A stretch of DNA of 64,000 nt, from contig NZ_CADIJO010000022.1 of NCBI RefSeq assembly GCF_902859705.1, positions 28,229 to 92,228 of the forward strand, written 5' to 3'. A program made the translations under genes and the position numbers. Every line of letters starts with the position of its first letter. Within the stretch, counting starts at the first letter, position 1. Positions 1-11,199 of this stretch are shown here, piece after piece. This stretch comes from Achromobacter deleyi. Lineage in GTDB: Bacteria > Pseudomonadota > Gammaproteobacteria > Burkholderiales > Burkholderiaceae_B. The notes beneath the pieces are model-generated. The model saw nothing but the letters and a program-made list of their open reading frames with translations. It was not told the DNA's origin and searched no databases.

Positions 1-78
1 GGCGTCGGCCAGCGGCTGCGCCAGGTCGATTTCCAGAATGCGGGCGCCCAGCGAGCCTGCCCCTGCAACGATCTTCAT
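1..78 (-). CDS. N-terminal fragment of an unidentified protein, cut by the window edge
   Basis: The minus strand opens with an ATG at 78 and reads 26 codons to the window edge without a stop, beginning MKIVAGAGSLGARILEIDLA. An AGGAGA motif lies 4-5 bases upstream of the ATG, so the start is credible. The gene lies 64 bases downstream of the maleylacetate reductase gene in the same direction and is probably co-transcribed with it. The glycine-rich start could be a nucleotide-binding loop, but 26 residues are too few to name a family. Confidence 0.6.
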   Translation of the reverse strand, partial: MKIVAGAGSLGARILEIDLAQPLADA

Positions 79-142
79 GATGTCTCCTGTCTGTGGAATG
101 GGTCTGGCGTCCGCGCGGGGCGCCTGGGGGTGTCAATGGGTT

Positions 143-1372
143 TCAGAACGCGGCCCGCAAGATGCCGAGCACGTCGGCCGCATCGGCAAGCGGCCGCGGG
201 TTCAGCGCCAGGCCGCGTTCGGTCATGATCTCGGCCGCCATCGGCGCCAGTGCCGTGTCGGGCACGCCCAGGTCGGACAAGCGCGCGGGCATCGCGTGGC
301 GGCGCTGGATGTCCGCCACCCAGGCGGACAGGGTCGGATAGGGACGTTGCGCGCGCCGGTTCACCGCATCCAGCGCCGGCCGCAAGGCGTCTGCCGCAAC
401 GGCCTCGTTGAACGCCAGCGCGTGCGGCAGGATCACGCGATTGACCGCGCCATGCGCCAGGCCCTGGCGCGACGCCACGACATGGCAGATGGCGTGGTGC
501 AGGCAACTGCGGGCCATCGACAGGGCCAGGCCGGCCAGGTGCGCGGCTTGCAGGATGGCGGCGCGCAGGGCGGCATCGCGGGCCGGGGTGTCCGGCAGGG
601 CGATGGGGGGAACGGCTTGCGGTGCGCGGGTGGCGAGCGCCTCGTCGAACAGGTCGATCGCTCGCACCGCCACGCAGTCCGACACCGGCGAATGCCCCAG
701 CGAATACAGGGCTTCCACCGCGTGCGCGATGCCGTTCATGGCGGTGTCGCGCAGCAGCGCCATCGGCAGGTCGTCGCACAGCAGCGGGTCGATCAGCAAA
801 GTGGCCGCCGCCACGCGGCGATTCCAGAACATCAGTTTGTGTCCATCGGCGCCGCGCACACCGAACGACGAGGTGGCTTCGGCGCCCGAGGCCGTCGTCG
901 GCAGTCCGATGATGGGAAGCTGCGGCTTGACGCGCCGGGGGATGTGCACCGTGGCGGGCGGCGTGAACGTGGTGACGTGATCGGCCAGCGCGCCGCCTTC
1001 GGCCAGCAGCAGGGCCAGGGCCTTGGCCGTATCGGCCACGCTGCCCCCGCCGATGGCGATCAGGCAGTCGGCGCGAAAGTCGGCAATTTTCGCGGCCACT
1101 GTTTCCACAAACGCCACGCCCGAATGATTCGGCACGTCGGTCAGCTGCAATGTGTCGAGTCCTTGCCAGGCCACCGACAGCGTGCGAAAGCGCTCGGAAT
1201 TCGCCATCCGCGCCTGCGTCAGGATGGCGGGACGGGAACAGCCCAGCGCGTCGAGTTCCTTTACTATCAAGGACGATACGCCTTCCCCGAAGCAGACATG
1301 CGTGCCGAACAGGTGGTAATCGAAGGGGCGCGGACCGTGCCGGAGCGACGAAGGCGAGGGGGCGGAAGTCAT
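143..1372 (-). CDS. Maleylacetate reductase (iron-containing alcohol dehydrogenase family)
   Basis: Predicted to reduce maleylacetate to 3-oxoadipate with NAD(P)H, the last step before the beta-ketoadipate route in hydroxyquinol, chlorocatechol or resorcinol breakdown. The 409-residue length fits the family. The nucleotide-binding GGGSVADTAKA segment is near residue 106, and histidine-rich segments HHAICH and HGAVNRVILPHALAFN lie near residues 290-315, where the family has its metal or active-site histidines. I chose the ATG at 1372 because the upstream part of the open frame is low-quality sequence ahead of the conserved FDYHLFG start. There is no clear ribosome site, and a TATACT hexamer at 1379-1384 would give a nearly leaderless transcript. 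A LysR gene diverges upstream and is its likely regulator. The actual ring-cleavage partner gene is not in the window. Confidence 0.85.
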   Translation of the reverse strand: MTSAPSPSSLRHGPRPFDYHLFGTHVCFGEGVSSLIVKELDALGCSRPAILTQARMANSERFRTLSVAWQGLDTLQLTDVPNHSGVAFVETVAAKIADFRADCLIAIGGGSVADTAKALALLLAEGGALADHVTTFTPPATVHIPRRVKPQLPIIGLPTTASGAEATSSFGVRGADGHKLMFWNRRVAAATLLIDPLLCDDLPMALLRDTAMNGIAHAVEALYSLGHSPVSDCVAVRAIDLFDEALATRAPQAVPPIALPDTPARDAALRAAILQAAHLAGLALSMARSCLHHAICHVVASRQGLAHGAVNRVILPHALAFNEAVAADALRPALDAVNRRAQRPYPTLSAWVADIQRRHAMPARLSDLGVPDTALAPMAAEIMTERGLALNPRPLADAADVLGILRAAF

Positions 1373-1414
1373 GCGGCCAGTATAGTGACGCCGGTTATGC
1401 TGAAAAATCACCAG

Positions 1415-1438
1415 AAAAGGAAATGGCTTTTTCCTTTT
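1415..1438. promoter_or_regulatory. Inverted repeat between maleylacetate reductase and its LysR gene
   Basis: AAAAGGAAA at 1415-1423 and TTTCCTTTT at 1430-1438 form a 9-base perfect inverted repeat with a 6-base spacer. It lies 20 bases upstream of the LysR start codon and 42 bases upstream of the divergent reductase start. Position and symmetry fit an operator for the LysR protein, but it is not the classic T-N11-A form, so this is inference. Confidence 0.4.
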
Positions 1439-1458
1439 TGGAAACACACGAGTCCTGA

Positions 1459-2364
1459 ATGAACGTTATCGACTGCCTGGAAGTGTTCGTCGAAGTCGGC
1501 AAGAGCCTCAGCTTTTCCAAGGCGGCCGACAGCCTGGCGTCCAGCCGTTCGGCCGTCACCAAGAAGATCGCCTGGCTGGAAGCGCACTTCGAAGTGCAAT
1601 TGCTCAACCGCAATACCAAGCACGTCAGCCTGACCGAAAGCGGCCGGCTGCTGCTGGAAAACGCCGATACGCTGGCGCAAAGCCTGCTGAACTTGAAGGA
1701 ACTGGTGCAAGGGCCCGTGCTGACGGCCAGCGGCCGCATCCGCATCGGTGCGCCGCCCTCGTTCGGCACGGTGCACCTGGTGCCGGCCATCCAGGATTTC
1801 CTGGCGCGCTATCCGGCGATCAAGGTGTCACTGTTGATCGACGACGGCCGCAGCGATCTCATCGCCGAGAACATCGACCTGTCGGTGCGCATCGCGCCGC
1901 GGCTGAAGGATTCCAACCAGATCGCCTACAAGATCACGGTGGTGCCGCAGGTGGTGGTGGCCACGCGCGCCTACCTGGCGCGCCACGGACGGCCGGAAAC
2001 CCCGCAAGACCTGGAACGGCACAACTGCCTGGCGCACAACCTGAAGGCCCCCACGGGGCAATGGAGTTTCACCGACGCGCAGGCCAATACCCACATCGTG
2101 CGGGTGGGCGGGTCGTTCAATTCGAATTTGGGCGAAGCCATCCTGAACATGACCAAGCGCGGCGGCGGCATTTCCATGCATCCGCGCTACATGGTCGAAC
2201 AGGACCTGGCCGACGGCGTGCTGGACGTGCTGCTGCCCAACTACGAGCCGCAGGGGCTGGATATCCACGCCATCGTGCAGACCAGACGCAATCAGCCTGA
2301 CAAGGTCAGGCTGATCGTGGAACATCTGCGCAATTGGTTCAAGGACGCCGACTGGAAACGCTGA
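1459..2364 (+). CDS. LysR-family transcriptional regulator next to maleylacetate reductase
   Basis: A 301-residue LysR-type regulator. The N-terminal winged helix-turn-helix covers about residues 1-60 (CLEVFVEVGKSLSFSKAADS, then the recognition helix SSRSAVTKKIAWLE and the LLNRNTKHVSLTESG wing). The remainder is the periplasmic-binding-like effector domain (from about residue 90). It diverges from the maleylacetate reductase gene with an 86-base intergenic region holding an inverted repeat, the usual arrangement for a LysR protein controlling its neighbour. The subgroup resembles the LTTRs with a RYP..V.L.. effector domain (PRK/DmlR-like), so the inducer cannot be stated. Confidence 0.9.
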   Translation: MNVIDCLEVFVEVGKSLSFSKAADSLASSRSAVTKKIAWLEAHFEVQLLNRNTKHVSLTESGRLLLENADTLAQSLLNLKELVQGPVLTASGRIRIGAPPSFGTVHLVPAIQDFLARYPAIKVSLLIDDGRSDLIAENIDLSVRIAPRLKDSNQIAYKITVVPQVVVATRAYLARHGRPETPQDLERHNCLAHNLKAPTGQWSFTDAQANTHIVRVGGSFNSNLGEAILNMTKRGGGISMHPRYMVEQDLADGVLDVLLPNYEPQGLDIHAIVQTRRNQPDKVRLIVEHLRNWFKDADWKR

Positions 2365-2382
2365 ACGTCGGGCCTTGCGATG

Positions 2383-2405
2383 CCCCCGCCCAAGCGCGGC
2401 GGGGG
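2383..2405. terminator. GC-rich hairpin between convergent lysR and purU
   Basis: CCCCCGCC at 2383-2390 pairs with GGCGGGGG at 2398-2405 around a 7-base loop. It sits in the 47-base gap between the two converging genes. There is no T run on either side, so it may act as a transcript-end stabiliser rather than a full intrinsic terminator. Confidence 0.5.
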
Positions 2406-2411
2406 GAATGC

Positions 2412-3266
2412 CTAGCGGAACACCACGGTCTTGTTGCGGTTCAGCAGGATGCGGTGTTCGACATGGCTGCGCACGGCGCGCGACAGCACCAGCGATTCGA
2501 TGTCGCTGCCGACCTGGGTCAGGTCTTGTGCGGTCATCGTGTGGTCCACGCGCTCGATGTCCTGGTCGATGATCGGACCTTCGTCCAGGTCCGAGGTCAC
2601 GAAGTGGGCGGTGGCGCCGATGATCTTCACGCCGCGCGCATGCGCCTGGTGGTACGGGCGCGCGCCCTTGAAGCTGGGCAGGAAGCTGTGGTGGATGTTG
2701 ATGGCGCGGCCATTCAGCGCGCGGCACATGTCGGCCGACAGGATCTGCATGTAGCGGGCCAGCACCACCAGGTCGATGCTGTACTGGTCCACCAGCGCCA
2801 GCACGTCCTGCTCTTGCTGCGCCTTGGTTTCGGGCGTGACGGGCAGGTGGTGGAACGGAATGCCATACGAGGCGGCCAGGCTGGCGTAGTCGTTGTGGTT
2901 GGACACGATGGCCGCCACTTCGGCATGCAGCTGGCCGCTGTGCACGCGGAACAGCAGATCGTTCAGGCAGTGGCCCTGCTTGCTGACCATGATCAGCAGG
3001 CGTTCCTTGCGGCGGGCGTCATGCAGCTGCAGGTCCATGCCGTACTCGGCCGACACCTCGTCCAGCCGGGCGCGCAGGGCCTCGGGGGCTACGCCCACGG
3101 GCAGGTCGAAGTGCACCCGCAGGAAGAAGCGGCCGGTTTCCTCGTCGCCGAACTGCTGCGAATCCAGGATGTTGCAACCCAATTCGAACAACAGGCCGCT
3201 GACGCGGAAGACGATGCCGGTGCGGTCGGGGCAGGACAGGGTCAGGATGTAGTCGTTGTGCTGCAT
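2412..3266 (-). CDS. purU: Formyltetrahydrofolate deformylase
   Basis: Hydrolyses 10-formyltetrahydrofolate to formate and tetrahydrofolate, balancing one-carbon pools and supplying formate. The 284-residue length is normal. An N-terminal ACT domain occupies about residues 5-85 (YILTLSCPDRTGIVFRVSG). The formyltransferase fold follows, with the NIHHSFLPSFKGARPYHQA segment near residues 186-205 and the conserved aspartate in TSDLDEGPII near residue 227. The conserved Asn, His and Asp of formyl-transfer enzymes are all visible. It precedes an FAD oxidoreductase and a flavin reductase on the same strand, 76 bases away. A link to demethylation chemistry is possible but not shown. Confidence 0.95.
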   Translation of the reverse strand: MQHNDYILTLSCPDRTGIVFRVSGLLFELGCNILDSQQFGDEETGRFFLRVHFDLPVGVAPEALRARLDEVSAEYGMDLQLHDARRKERLLIMVSKQGHCLNDLLFRVHSGQLHAEVAAIVSNHNDYASLAASYGIPFHHLPVTPETKAQQEQDVLALVDQYSIDLVVLARYMQILSADMCRALNGRAINIHHSFLPSFKGARPYHQAHARGVKIIGATAHFVTSDLDEGPIIDQDIERVDHTMTAQDLTQVGSDIESLVLSRAVRSHVEHRILLNRNKTVVFR

Positions 3267-3342
3267 GGCTGAGAGGAAAAAGAAAAGGAATGAGGGGGCC
3301 TCGGCGCTTGCCCATCGGGCAGTCAGCGCGCGACGCAGAGAT

Positions 3343-4964
<1,622 letters not shown>

Positions 4965-4982
4965 GCAGATAAGGGAGGGAGC

Positions 4983-5002
4983 GGGCGCCGCGCACGGCGC
5001 CC
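4983..5002 (-). terminator. Hairpin downstream of pdxH
   Basis: GGGCGCCG at 4983-4990 and CGGCGCCC at 4995-5002 form an 8-base stem with a CGCA loop, 8 bases after the pdxH stop on the minus strand. No T run follows, so it may reduce rather than end read-through into the flavin reductase gene. Confidence 0.4.
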
Positions 5003-5009
5003 GGCGGCG

Positions 5010-5639
5010 TCAAGGCGACAGGCGTTCGATCTTCCAGCCTTGGCCGTCGGCGACATAGCGCAGGCGGTCGTGCAGGCGCGAGGGCCGGCCTTGCCAGAAT
5101 TCCAGGGAAGTGGGCTTGAGGCGGTAACCGCCCCAGTGCGGCGGGCGCGGCGGCTGGTCGCCGTAGCGCTCGCGGAATTCCAGTTCGCGGGCTTCGAGCT
5201 CGGCGCGGGTGATCGGCTGGCTCTGGCGCGAGGCCCAGGCGCCGATGCGCGAGCCGGCCGGGCGGCTGTGGTAGTAGGCGTCCGATTCTTCGGCCGCGAC
5301 CTTTTCCACCACGCCCTCGATGCGCACCTGGCGTTCCAGCGGCTGCCAGAAGAACAGCAGGCAGGCGCGCGGCTCGGCGGCAAGGTCGGTGCCCTTGCGG
5401 GATTCGTAATTGGTGAAGAACGTGAAACCGTGCTCGTCGAACCCCTTGATGAGGACGATGCGCGCGCTGGGCTGGCCGTCGGCATCGACCGTGGCCAGGG
5501 TCATGGCGTTGGGCTCGGGGACCTTGGCGGCCAGGGCCTCGTCGAACCAGCGGGTGAATTGCTCGAACGGCGAGGCGGCGGCCTGGCTTTCCAGCAGCAC
5601 GTTCTTGTCGTAGCTTTGACGCAGATCTGAGACAGACAT
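5010..5639 (-). CDS. pdxH: Pyridoxamine/pyridoxine 5'-phosphate oxidase
   Basis: FMN-dependent oxidation of PNP/PMP to pyridoxal 5'-phosphate, the final step of vitamin B6 synthesis and salvage. The 209-residue length fits. Visible family motifs are [20 protein letters not shown] (residues 45-64), [13 protein letters not shown] (about 74-86), the [14 protein letters not shown] stretch and the C-terminal [16 protein letters not shown] and W.I.RLSP ending. The start at 5639 gives the standard N-terminus. It is the only essential-type metabolic gene in this cluster, so the next genes downstream probably share only read-through. Confidence 0.97.
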   Translation of the reverse strand: MSVSDLRQSYDKNVLLESQAAASPFEQFTRWFDEALAAKVPEPNAMTLATVDADGQPSARIVLIKGFDEHGFTFFTNYESRKGTDLAAEPRACLLFFWQPLERQVRIEGVVEKVAAEESDAYYHSRPAGSRIGAWASRQSQPITRAELEARELEFRERYGDQPPRPPHWGGYRLKPTSLEFWQGRPSRLHDRLRYVADGQGWKIERLSP

Positions 5640-5766
5640 GGGGCGTTTGATTCAGCGTTGATAACAAGCAGTTTATACCGCCGCTGGGATGCCTCCCTTA
5701 TTGACCCCGCGCAGGGTCCGGGCAAGTTTCCGGTCCGATGCGGGCCGAGGTGCGCCGCTGGCCGCC

Positions 5767-6429
5767 CTAGGCGCCTTCGGGCAACGGCCGGCCGTCCTGT
5801 TCGAGGCGGCGGGCGATGGCGTCCAGGCGGGCGTCATGGATGCCGGCCGCGCGCAGCGCCTGGGCCGTCTGCACTACGTATTCGGTGCAGGGACCGTAGC
5901 GGCCGGCGGCGCGGCGCACGATGGCCAGCAGCTCGGGTTCGGGCAGGGCGCGGATGTACGCCGGATTGGCGCGGTTCATGACAAATACCAGCGCTTTGAC
6001 GGTGCCGGCCTCGGTGGTGCAGTTGAGCCAGCGGGGCAGGTAGGCGCCGGTGGACATCTCGCGGTCCCACAGGGCCGGGAAATACGTCGGCACCTGGCCG
6101 CCCGCCAGGCGGTAGACCACACCGCGGCATGAGCCGCCGCGGTCCAGGCCGAATACCAGGCCAGGGCATTCGGGCGTGCCGCGGTTGACGCGCGACCACA
6201 GGCACAGCGCCCGGTGATGGCCGTGCAGGGTGGCGAGGCGACGCTCTTCGAAATCGAAATCGGGGCGCCAGACCAGGGATCCGTACCCATAGACCCAGAC
6301 GTCCTCGCCGGCCTGCCAATGTTGCAGCGCAGTGGCAAGCGACGCCTGGCGTTCTTCGGGCGTCCACAGGCGAAAGGGCAGGCTGGCGCCGGCAATGCCG
6401 GCGGCGGAAGGAGGGGACTGCGTGTTCAC
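5767..6429 (-). CDS. ChaC-type gamma-glutamylcyclotransferase
   Basis: Predicted to release 5-oxoproline and Cys-Gly from glutathione. The family signature VYGYGSLVWRPDFDFEE (near residues 47-63) is present, followed by LHGHHRALCLWSRVNRGTPE and the conserved RGVVYRL segment. The 220-residue length matches bacterial ChaC. Its start is 2 bases after the stop of the upstream MFS transporter gene, so the two are probably co-transcribed. Whether the transporter exports a cyclotransferase product is unknown. Confidence 0.85.
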   Translation of the reverse strand: MNTQSPPSAAGIAGASLPFRLWTPEERQASLATALQHWQAGEDVWVYGYGSLVWRPDFDFEERRLATLHGHHRALCLWSRVNRGTPECPGLVFGLDRGGSCRGVVYRLAGGQVPTYFPALWDREMSTGAYLPRWLNCTTEAGTVKALVFVMNRANPAYIRALPEPELLAIVRRAAGRYGPCTEYVVQTAQALRAAGIHDARLDAIARRLEQDGRPLPEGA

Positions 6430-6431
6430 GA

Positions 6432-7640
6432 CTACGGTTTCCGGTCAGACTCGAGCGGGGGGTTGCGATTGGCCCAGCCTCCGGCCATCAGGGCCACGGA
6501 ATAGGCCCAGAACAGCGGGGCGACGCCGATGACCGCACCCAGCGCGCCGAAGGTCAGCGGCAGGGACACCTGCGAACCGTTGATCAGCGCCATCCGCAGG
6601 CCCACGGCTTCGGCAGCGCGGCCCGGCGGCGAATGCTGGTGCAGCAGTGAAAGCATACTCGGTTGGCAGCACCCCAGCGCAAGCCCCAGGATGAACGACA
6701 GCACGATCAGGACGCTAACGTCGGTGAACAGCGGGTAAAGCATGAAGTCGATGGCGGCGGTGGCCATGGCCACGCGCACCAGCGTCCAGGACCGCACGCG
6801 GCGCTGGATCAGCGGCAATACCAGGCGGATGATGAACGTTGCCGCCGCGAAGGAAGCAAGAATGACGCCGATGGTGGTGGCGGACAGGCCGATCGCGATG
6901 CCGAAGATGGGCACCACGAACAGGTGGGTGTCCCAGGCGCCGGACAGGATGGTGTTGACCATCAGGATGCGGCGCAGCGCCGGCACGGCCAATAGTTCCG
7001 TCACGCGGCGGCGCTGGGCTTCCTTGGCGCCGGCCAGCAGCGAATCGACCGCCTTCAATTGGTGACGCAAGGTGTACAGCCCGGCCGCCGACAGCAGCGG
7101 ACCCAGCGTCAGCAGGCCGAAGGCCAGCCGGGTGCCCAGGTGGTCGATCGCCAGGCCGGCGATCAGTGGCCCCGAAAACCCCGATCCCGCCAGGGCCAGC
7201 GACATGTACGAGAAATTGCGCAGGCGCTGCGTGGGTTCGGCGTGACCCAGCAGGTCCTGGGTGGCCACCTGGTGCAGCATGAAGCCGATGCCGATGGAAC
7301 AGGACGCGATCAGCAGCGCGAACTGGGTCTGCGACACGAAGGGCAGCGCGGTGCCGATCACCACCAGCGTGGTGCCGGTGACCAGCGGGCGCACGATGCC
7401 GACCCGGTCGACCCAGCGGCCGGCGCGCACCGAAAACAGCATCGGCAGCACGGCAAACACGGCGATCAGCGTGCCCACCTTGAAGGTGGACAGGCCCATC
7501 TGCAGCGCCGTCAGGGACACGGTGATCCGTCCCCCTGTGAGCGCCACGTGGTTCAGCATGGCCAGCACGCACAACAGCGCCGCCCCGGAAAATTCCGGGG
7601 CGGCGTGATTTGAAGAGGGGGAAGGGGGCGAAGTAGGCAC
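6432..7640 (-). CDS. Major facilitator superfamily transporter
   Basis: A 402-residue membrane protein with about 12 hydrophobic segments. The loop after the second segment, SVRAGRWVDRVGIVRPLV, resembles the MFS loop 2-3 motif (G-x-x-x-D-R-x-G-R-R). The N-terminal 20 residues are Pro/Ser-rich and probably cytoplasmic. Substrate unknown. It is followed immediately by the ChaC-type gene and diverges from macA across a 417-base gap. Confidence 0.8.
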   Translation of the reverse strand: MPTSPPSPSSNHAAPEFSGAALLCVLAMLNHVALTGGRITVSLTALQMGLSTFKVGTLIAVFAVLPMLFSVRAGRWVDRVGIVRPLVTGTTLVVIGTALPFVSQTQFALLIASCSIGIGFMLHQVATQDLLGHAEPTQRLRNFSYMSLALAGSGFSGPLIAGLAIDHLGTRLAFGLLTLGPLLSAAGLYTLRHQLKAVDSLLAGAKEAQRRRVTELLAVPALRRILMVNTILSGAWDTHLFVVPIFGIAIGLSATTIGVILASFAAATFIIRLVLPLIQRRVRSWTLVRVAMATAAIDFMLYPLFTDVSVLIVLSFILGLALGCCQPSMLSLLHQHSPPGRAAEAVGLRMALINGSQVSLPLTFGALGAVIGVAPLFWAYSVALMAGGWANRNPPLESDRKP

Positions 7641-8057
7641 GGATACGACTTAACTGCATTCATTCTGTGCCTATCGTCGCGCTATGTCGAGGCGCGGTTT
7701 TTTTGCACTGCGGCAATCGTGTTTCGGCAGTGGCGACAAGATAGGCGCCATCTATGGCCCAAGTCGGATGGGGTTGGGGCAAGATGTCGGCACGTTCGCC
7801 GCAAGGTCGGTTACACGGGTTGCATTAATGCGCTGCAACAGATGTATCGTTCACGCAACGGAACAATCATTCGATACGGCGGCGCTAGCCCGGCCCGCTT
7901 TACCGTTTTTCACCCTTTAGCCACAGATTGGGCATCCTTTTGGCGCAAACCAGCGTTTAGGATGTGCAGGCAGTCTGGGCAAGCGCCGCCGGCCCTGTCC
8001 GTTTTTAGTTATTCGAGTGGCGGGCCATGCCCTCGCCGCCTCATCCGAACTGGTTCA
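7641..8057. other. Intergenic region between the divergent MFS and macA genes
   Basis: No convincing gene. The region is less GC-rich than its neighbours and probably carries both promoters. A weak dyad GTATCG (7844-7849) and CGATAC (7872-7877) could be an operator. Two open frames crossing it lack ribosome sites and family features. The macA coding sequence starts at the ATG at 8058, not at upstream in-frame codons, because the signal-anchor begins there. Confidence 0.4.
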
Positions 8058-9239
8058 ATGAAAAAGCCTCGCAGCAAAGTCCAGCGCTACGTCCTCATCG
8101 CCGTTGTTCTCCTGATCATTGCCTATGGCGTCCGGGCCGTCTTTTTCTCGGCCCCGCCGCCACCCACCTTCGCCGTGGCCGAAGTCACGCGCGGCAACCT
8201 CGAAGACAGTGTGCTGGCCAGCGGCACGATGGACGCCATCGAACGCGTGAGCGTCGGCGCGCAGGCCACCGGCCAGCTCAAGTCGCTGAAGGTGGCGCTG
8301 GGCGACCGCGTCAAGAAGGGGCAGCTGGTCGCCGAGATCGACGATCTGACCCAGCAGAACGAACTGCGCAACGCCCAGGCCGCCTTGCAGACCCGCCGGG
8401 CCGAGCGCGCCGCCAAGGTCGCCACCCTGAAGCAGGCCGAACTGGCCTTCCGCCGGCAGCGCCAGATGCTGGCGGCCGACGCCAGCTCGCGCGAGGCCTA
8501 TGAAACCGCCGAGGCCACGCTGGGCGTGACCCGCGCCGACATCTCGTCGCTGGACGCGCAGATCGTGCAGGCCGAAATCCAGGTGGACACCGCCAAGGTC
8601 AACCTGGGCTACACCCGCATCGTCTCGCCCATCGACGGCATCGTGGTCGCCGTGGTCACCAAGGAAGGCCAGACGGTGAACTCGTTCCAGAGCGCGCCGA
8701 CCATCATCAAGGTCGCCCAGGTGGCCACCATGACCATCAAGGCGCAGATTTCCGAAGCCGACGTGACCCGGGTCAAGCCCGGCCTGCCGGTGTACTTCAC
8801 CATTCTGGGCGAACCCGACCAGCGCTACCAGGCCACCCTGCGCGCGGTGGAACCGGCGCCCGAATCGATCCAGAAAGACGACGCCACCGCGTCCCTGACC
8901 TCGTCCGGTTCCAATTCCACCAGCGCCGCGGTGTACTACAACGGCCTGTTCGACGTGCCCAACCCCGAAGAAAAGCTGCGCATTTCCATGACGGCGCAGG
9001 TGTCCATCGTGCTGGGCGAGGCCCGCGACGCGGTGGTGGTGCCGGCCTCGGCCCTGGGCAAGCGCGGCGAAGACGGCCGCTATGCCGTGCGAGTGGTCGG
9101 CAAGAACAACCAGACCGAGACCCGCCAGGTCAAGATCGGCATGAACAACAACGTGCAGGCGCAGGTGCTGGAAGGCCTGGAAGCGGGCGAACGCGTGGTG
9201 TCGGCCGACGCCGCGCCGGTGGCCGCCGCAGGACGCTGA
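8058..9239 (+). CDS. macA: MacA-like periplasmic adaptor of a tripartite efflux pump
   Basis: A 393-residue membrane fusion protein. Residues 11-27 ([17 protein letters not shown]) form the inner-membrane anchor. The biotinyl-lipoyl half-motifs are split by a long coiled coil (about residues 95-175, rich in Gln, Ala, Arg and Glu). The second half-motif [19 protein letters not shown] follows, then beta-barrel and membrane-proximal domains. Its stop is separated by one base from the macB ATG, and the third gene encodes an outer membrane factor, giving a complete MacAB-TolC-type exporter for macrolides, lipopeptides or siderophores. Confidence 0.93.
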   Translation: MKKPRSKVQRYVLIAVVLLIIAYGVRAVFFSAPPPPTFAVAEVTRGNLEDSVLASGTMDAIERVSVGAQATGQLKSLKVALGDRVKKGQLVAEIDDLTQQNELRNAQAALQTRRAERAAKVATLKQAELAFRRQRQMLAADASSREAYETAEATLGVTRADISSLDAQIVQAEIQVDTAKVNLGYTRIVSPIDGIVVAVVTKEGQTVNSFQSAPTIIKVAQVATMTIKAQISEADVTRVKPGLPVYFTILGEPDQRYQATLRAVEPAPESIQKDDATASLTSSGSNSTSAAVYYNGLFDVPNPEEKLRISMTAQVSIVLGEARDAVVVPASALGKRGEDGRYAVRVVGKNNQTETRQVKIGMNNNVQAQVLEGLEAGERVVSADAAPVAAAGR

Positions 9240-9240
9240 G

Positions 9241-11199
9241 ATGGCCGGACCGCTTATTTCGCTGGCCGGGGTCCGCCGCGAGTTTCCCGCGGGCGAGCAG
9301 ACCATCGCCGTGCTCAAGGACATCAACCTGACCATCGAGGCCGGGGAAATGGTGGCCATCGTCGGCGCGTCGGGCTCGGGCAAGTCGACCCTGATGAACA
9401 TCCTGGGCTGCCTGGACCGCCCCACCAGCGGCGACTACCGCGTGGATGGCCGCAGCACCGGCGAGCTGGACCCGGACGAACTGGCCGAACTGCGCCGCGA
9501 ACACTTCGGCTTCATTTTCCAGCGCTATCACCTGCTGTCCGACCTGACGGCGCAGGGCAACGTCGAGGTGCCGGCCGTCTATGCCGGCAAGCGCCGCGAG
9601 GCCCGGCTGGAACGCGCCGCCGAACTGTTGCGGCGCCTGGGCCTGGGCGACCGCACCGGCCACCGCCCCGGGCAGCTGTCGGGCGGCCAGCAGCAGCGCG
9701 TGAGTATCGCGCGTGCGCTGATGAACGGCGGCGACATCATCCTGGCGGACGAACCGACCGGCGCGCTGGACACGCACACGGGCCAGGAAGTGCTGCGCAT
9801 CCTGGAAGAACTGAACGCGGCCGGCCACACCATCATTCTGGTCACGCACGACATGAACGTGGCGCGCCACGCGCAACGCATCATCGAGATCAGCGACGGC
9901 GAGATCGTGTCGGACAAGCGCAACCCCGATGCGCCGCGCGTGCTGGCCGAGCGCGAAGACGCCGCGCCGCTGCCGCCGCGGCCTGGCTGGCAGGCCTACC
10001 TGGACCGGTGCGGCGAGGCCCTGCGCATGGCGTTGCTGGCCATGAACGCGCACCGCCTGCGCACCTCGCTGACCATGCTGGGCATCATCATCGGCATCGC
10101 GGCGGTGGTGTCGGTGGTGGCGCTGGGCGAGGGCTCGCGCCAGAAGATCCTGGAAGACATCAGCGAGATCGGCACCAATACGGTCGAGGTGTTTCCGGGC
10201 AAGGACTTCGGCGACGAAAAGGCCGTCAACATCCGCACGCTGGTGCCGGCCGACGCCGATGCGCTGGCCCGCGAGTCGTACGTGGACAGCGTGACGCCGG
10301 AAGTCTCCACCAGCAGCACGCTGCGCTATCGCAACGTGGCGGTGAACGGTTCGATCCAGGGCGTGGGCGAGCAATATTTCCGGGTCCGCAACGTCAAGCT
10401 GGCGCAGGGCAAGTTCTTCGACGCCACCAGCGTGGCCCGCCGCGCGCAGGAAGTGGTGATCGACGAAAGCACCCGCAAGGCGCTGTTCGGCTCGCACACC
10501 GATGCCATCGGCCAGATCGTGTTCCTGGGCGCGATGCCGGCCCGCGTGATCGGCGTGACCAAGAAGAACGACACGGTCTTCGGCAACAACGAAACGCTGA
10601 ACGTCTGGATTCCCTACACCACGGCGCTGTCGCGCGTGCTGGGCCAGCAGCATTTGAAAAGCATCACGGTGCGCGTGAACGATGCGTCGCCGCCGGCCGC
10701 GGCCGAGCAGGCGATCACCCGGGTGCTGCTGCGCCGCCACGTGGTGAAGGATTTCTTCGTGTTCAACACGGACGCGATCCGCAAGACGATCGAACGCACG
10801 ACGGCGACGATGACGCTGCTGGTGTCGCTGATTGCGCTGATTTCGCTGATGGTGGGCGGCATCGGGGTGATGAACATCATGCTGGTGTCGGTCACCGAGC
10901 GCACCCGGGAAATCGGGGTGCGGATGGCGGTGGGCGCGCGCCGCAGCGACATCATGCAGCAGTTCCTGATCGAGGCGGTGCTGGTGTGCCTGATCGGCGG
11001 GGCGGTGGGTATCGCGCTGTCGCTGGGCCTGGGCGTGCTGGTGGCCAAAGCCACGGGCGGCTCGTTCCGCATGATCTATTCGACGGCGTCGATGGTGGCG
11101 GCATTCACGTGCTCGACGCTGATCGGCGTGCTGTTCGGCTATTTACCGGCGCGCAATGCGGCGCGCCTGGATCCCGTCGAGGCCTTGGCCCGGGAATGA
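9241..11199 (+). CDS. macB: MacB-like ABC exporter (ATPase fused to permease)
   Basis: A 652-residue protein. The N-terminal ATPase has Walker [10 protein letters not shown] near residue 41-50, signature [15 protein letters not shown] near 146-160 and Walker [13 protein letters not shown]. The C-terminal MacB permease has one TM near residue 275-300, a periplasmic domain and three more TMs at the end ([20 protein letters not shown] and following). The conserved [24 protein letters not shown] segment is present. It acts with the preceding adaptor and following outer membrane protein. An alternate frame is open through much of it but is a shadow. Confidence 0.95.
   Translation: MAGPLISLAGVRREFPAGEQTIAVLKDINLTIEAGEMVAIVGASGSGKSTLMNILGCLDRPTSGDYRVDGRSTGELDPDELAELRREHFGFIFQRYHLLSDLTAQGNVEVPAVYAGKRREARLERAAELLRRLGLGDRTGHRPGQLSGGQQQRVSIARALMNGGDIILADEPTGALDTHTGQEVLRILEELNAAGHTIILVTHDMNVARHAQRIIEISDGEIVSDKRNPDAPRVLAEREDAAPLPPRPGWQAYLDRCGEALRMALLAMNAHRLRTSLTMLGIIIGIAAVVSVVALGEGSRQKILEDISEIGTNTVEVFPGKDFGDEKAVNIRTLVPADADALARESYVDSVTPEVSTSSTLRYRNVAVNGSIQGVGEQYFRVRNVKLAQGKFFDATSVARRAQEVVIDESTRKALFGSHTDAIGQIVFLGAMPARVIGVTKKNDTVFGNNETLNVWIPYTTALSRVLGQQHLKSITVRVNDASPPAAAEQAITRVLLRRHVVKDFFVFNTDAIRKTIERTTATMTLLVSLIALISLMVGGIGVMNIMLVSVTERTREIGVRMAVGARRSDIMQQFLIEAVLVCLIGGAVGIALSLGLGVLVAKATGGSFRMIYSTASMVAAFTCSTLIGVLFGYLPARNAARLDPVEALARE

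Noticed and set aside
2334..3272. Plus-strand 312-codon open frame over purU
   Set aside because: Antisense to purU, His/Gln/Val-rich, with no ribosome site and no family features.
10008..11195. Plus-strand open frame upstream of the outer membrane factor
   Set aside because: It is an out-of-frame reading of macB that merges with the real gene; the signal peptide begins at 11196-11205.
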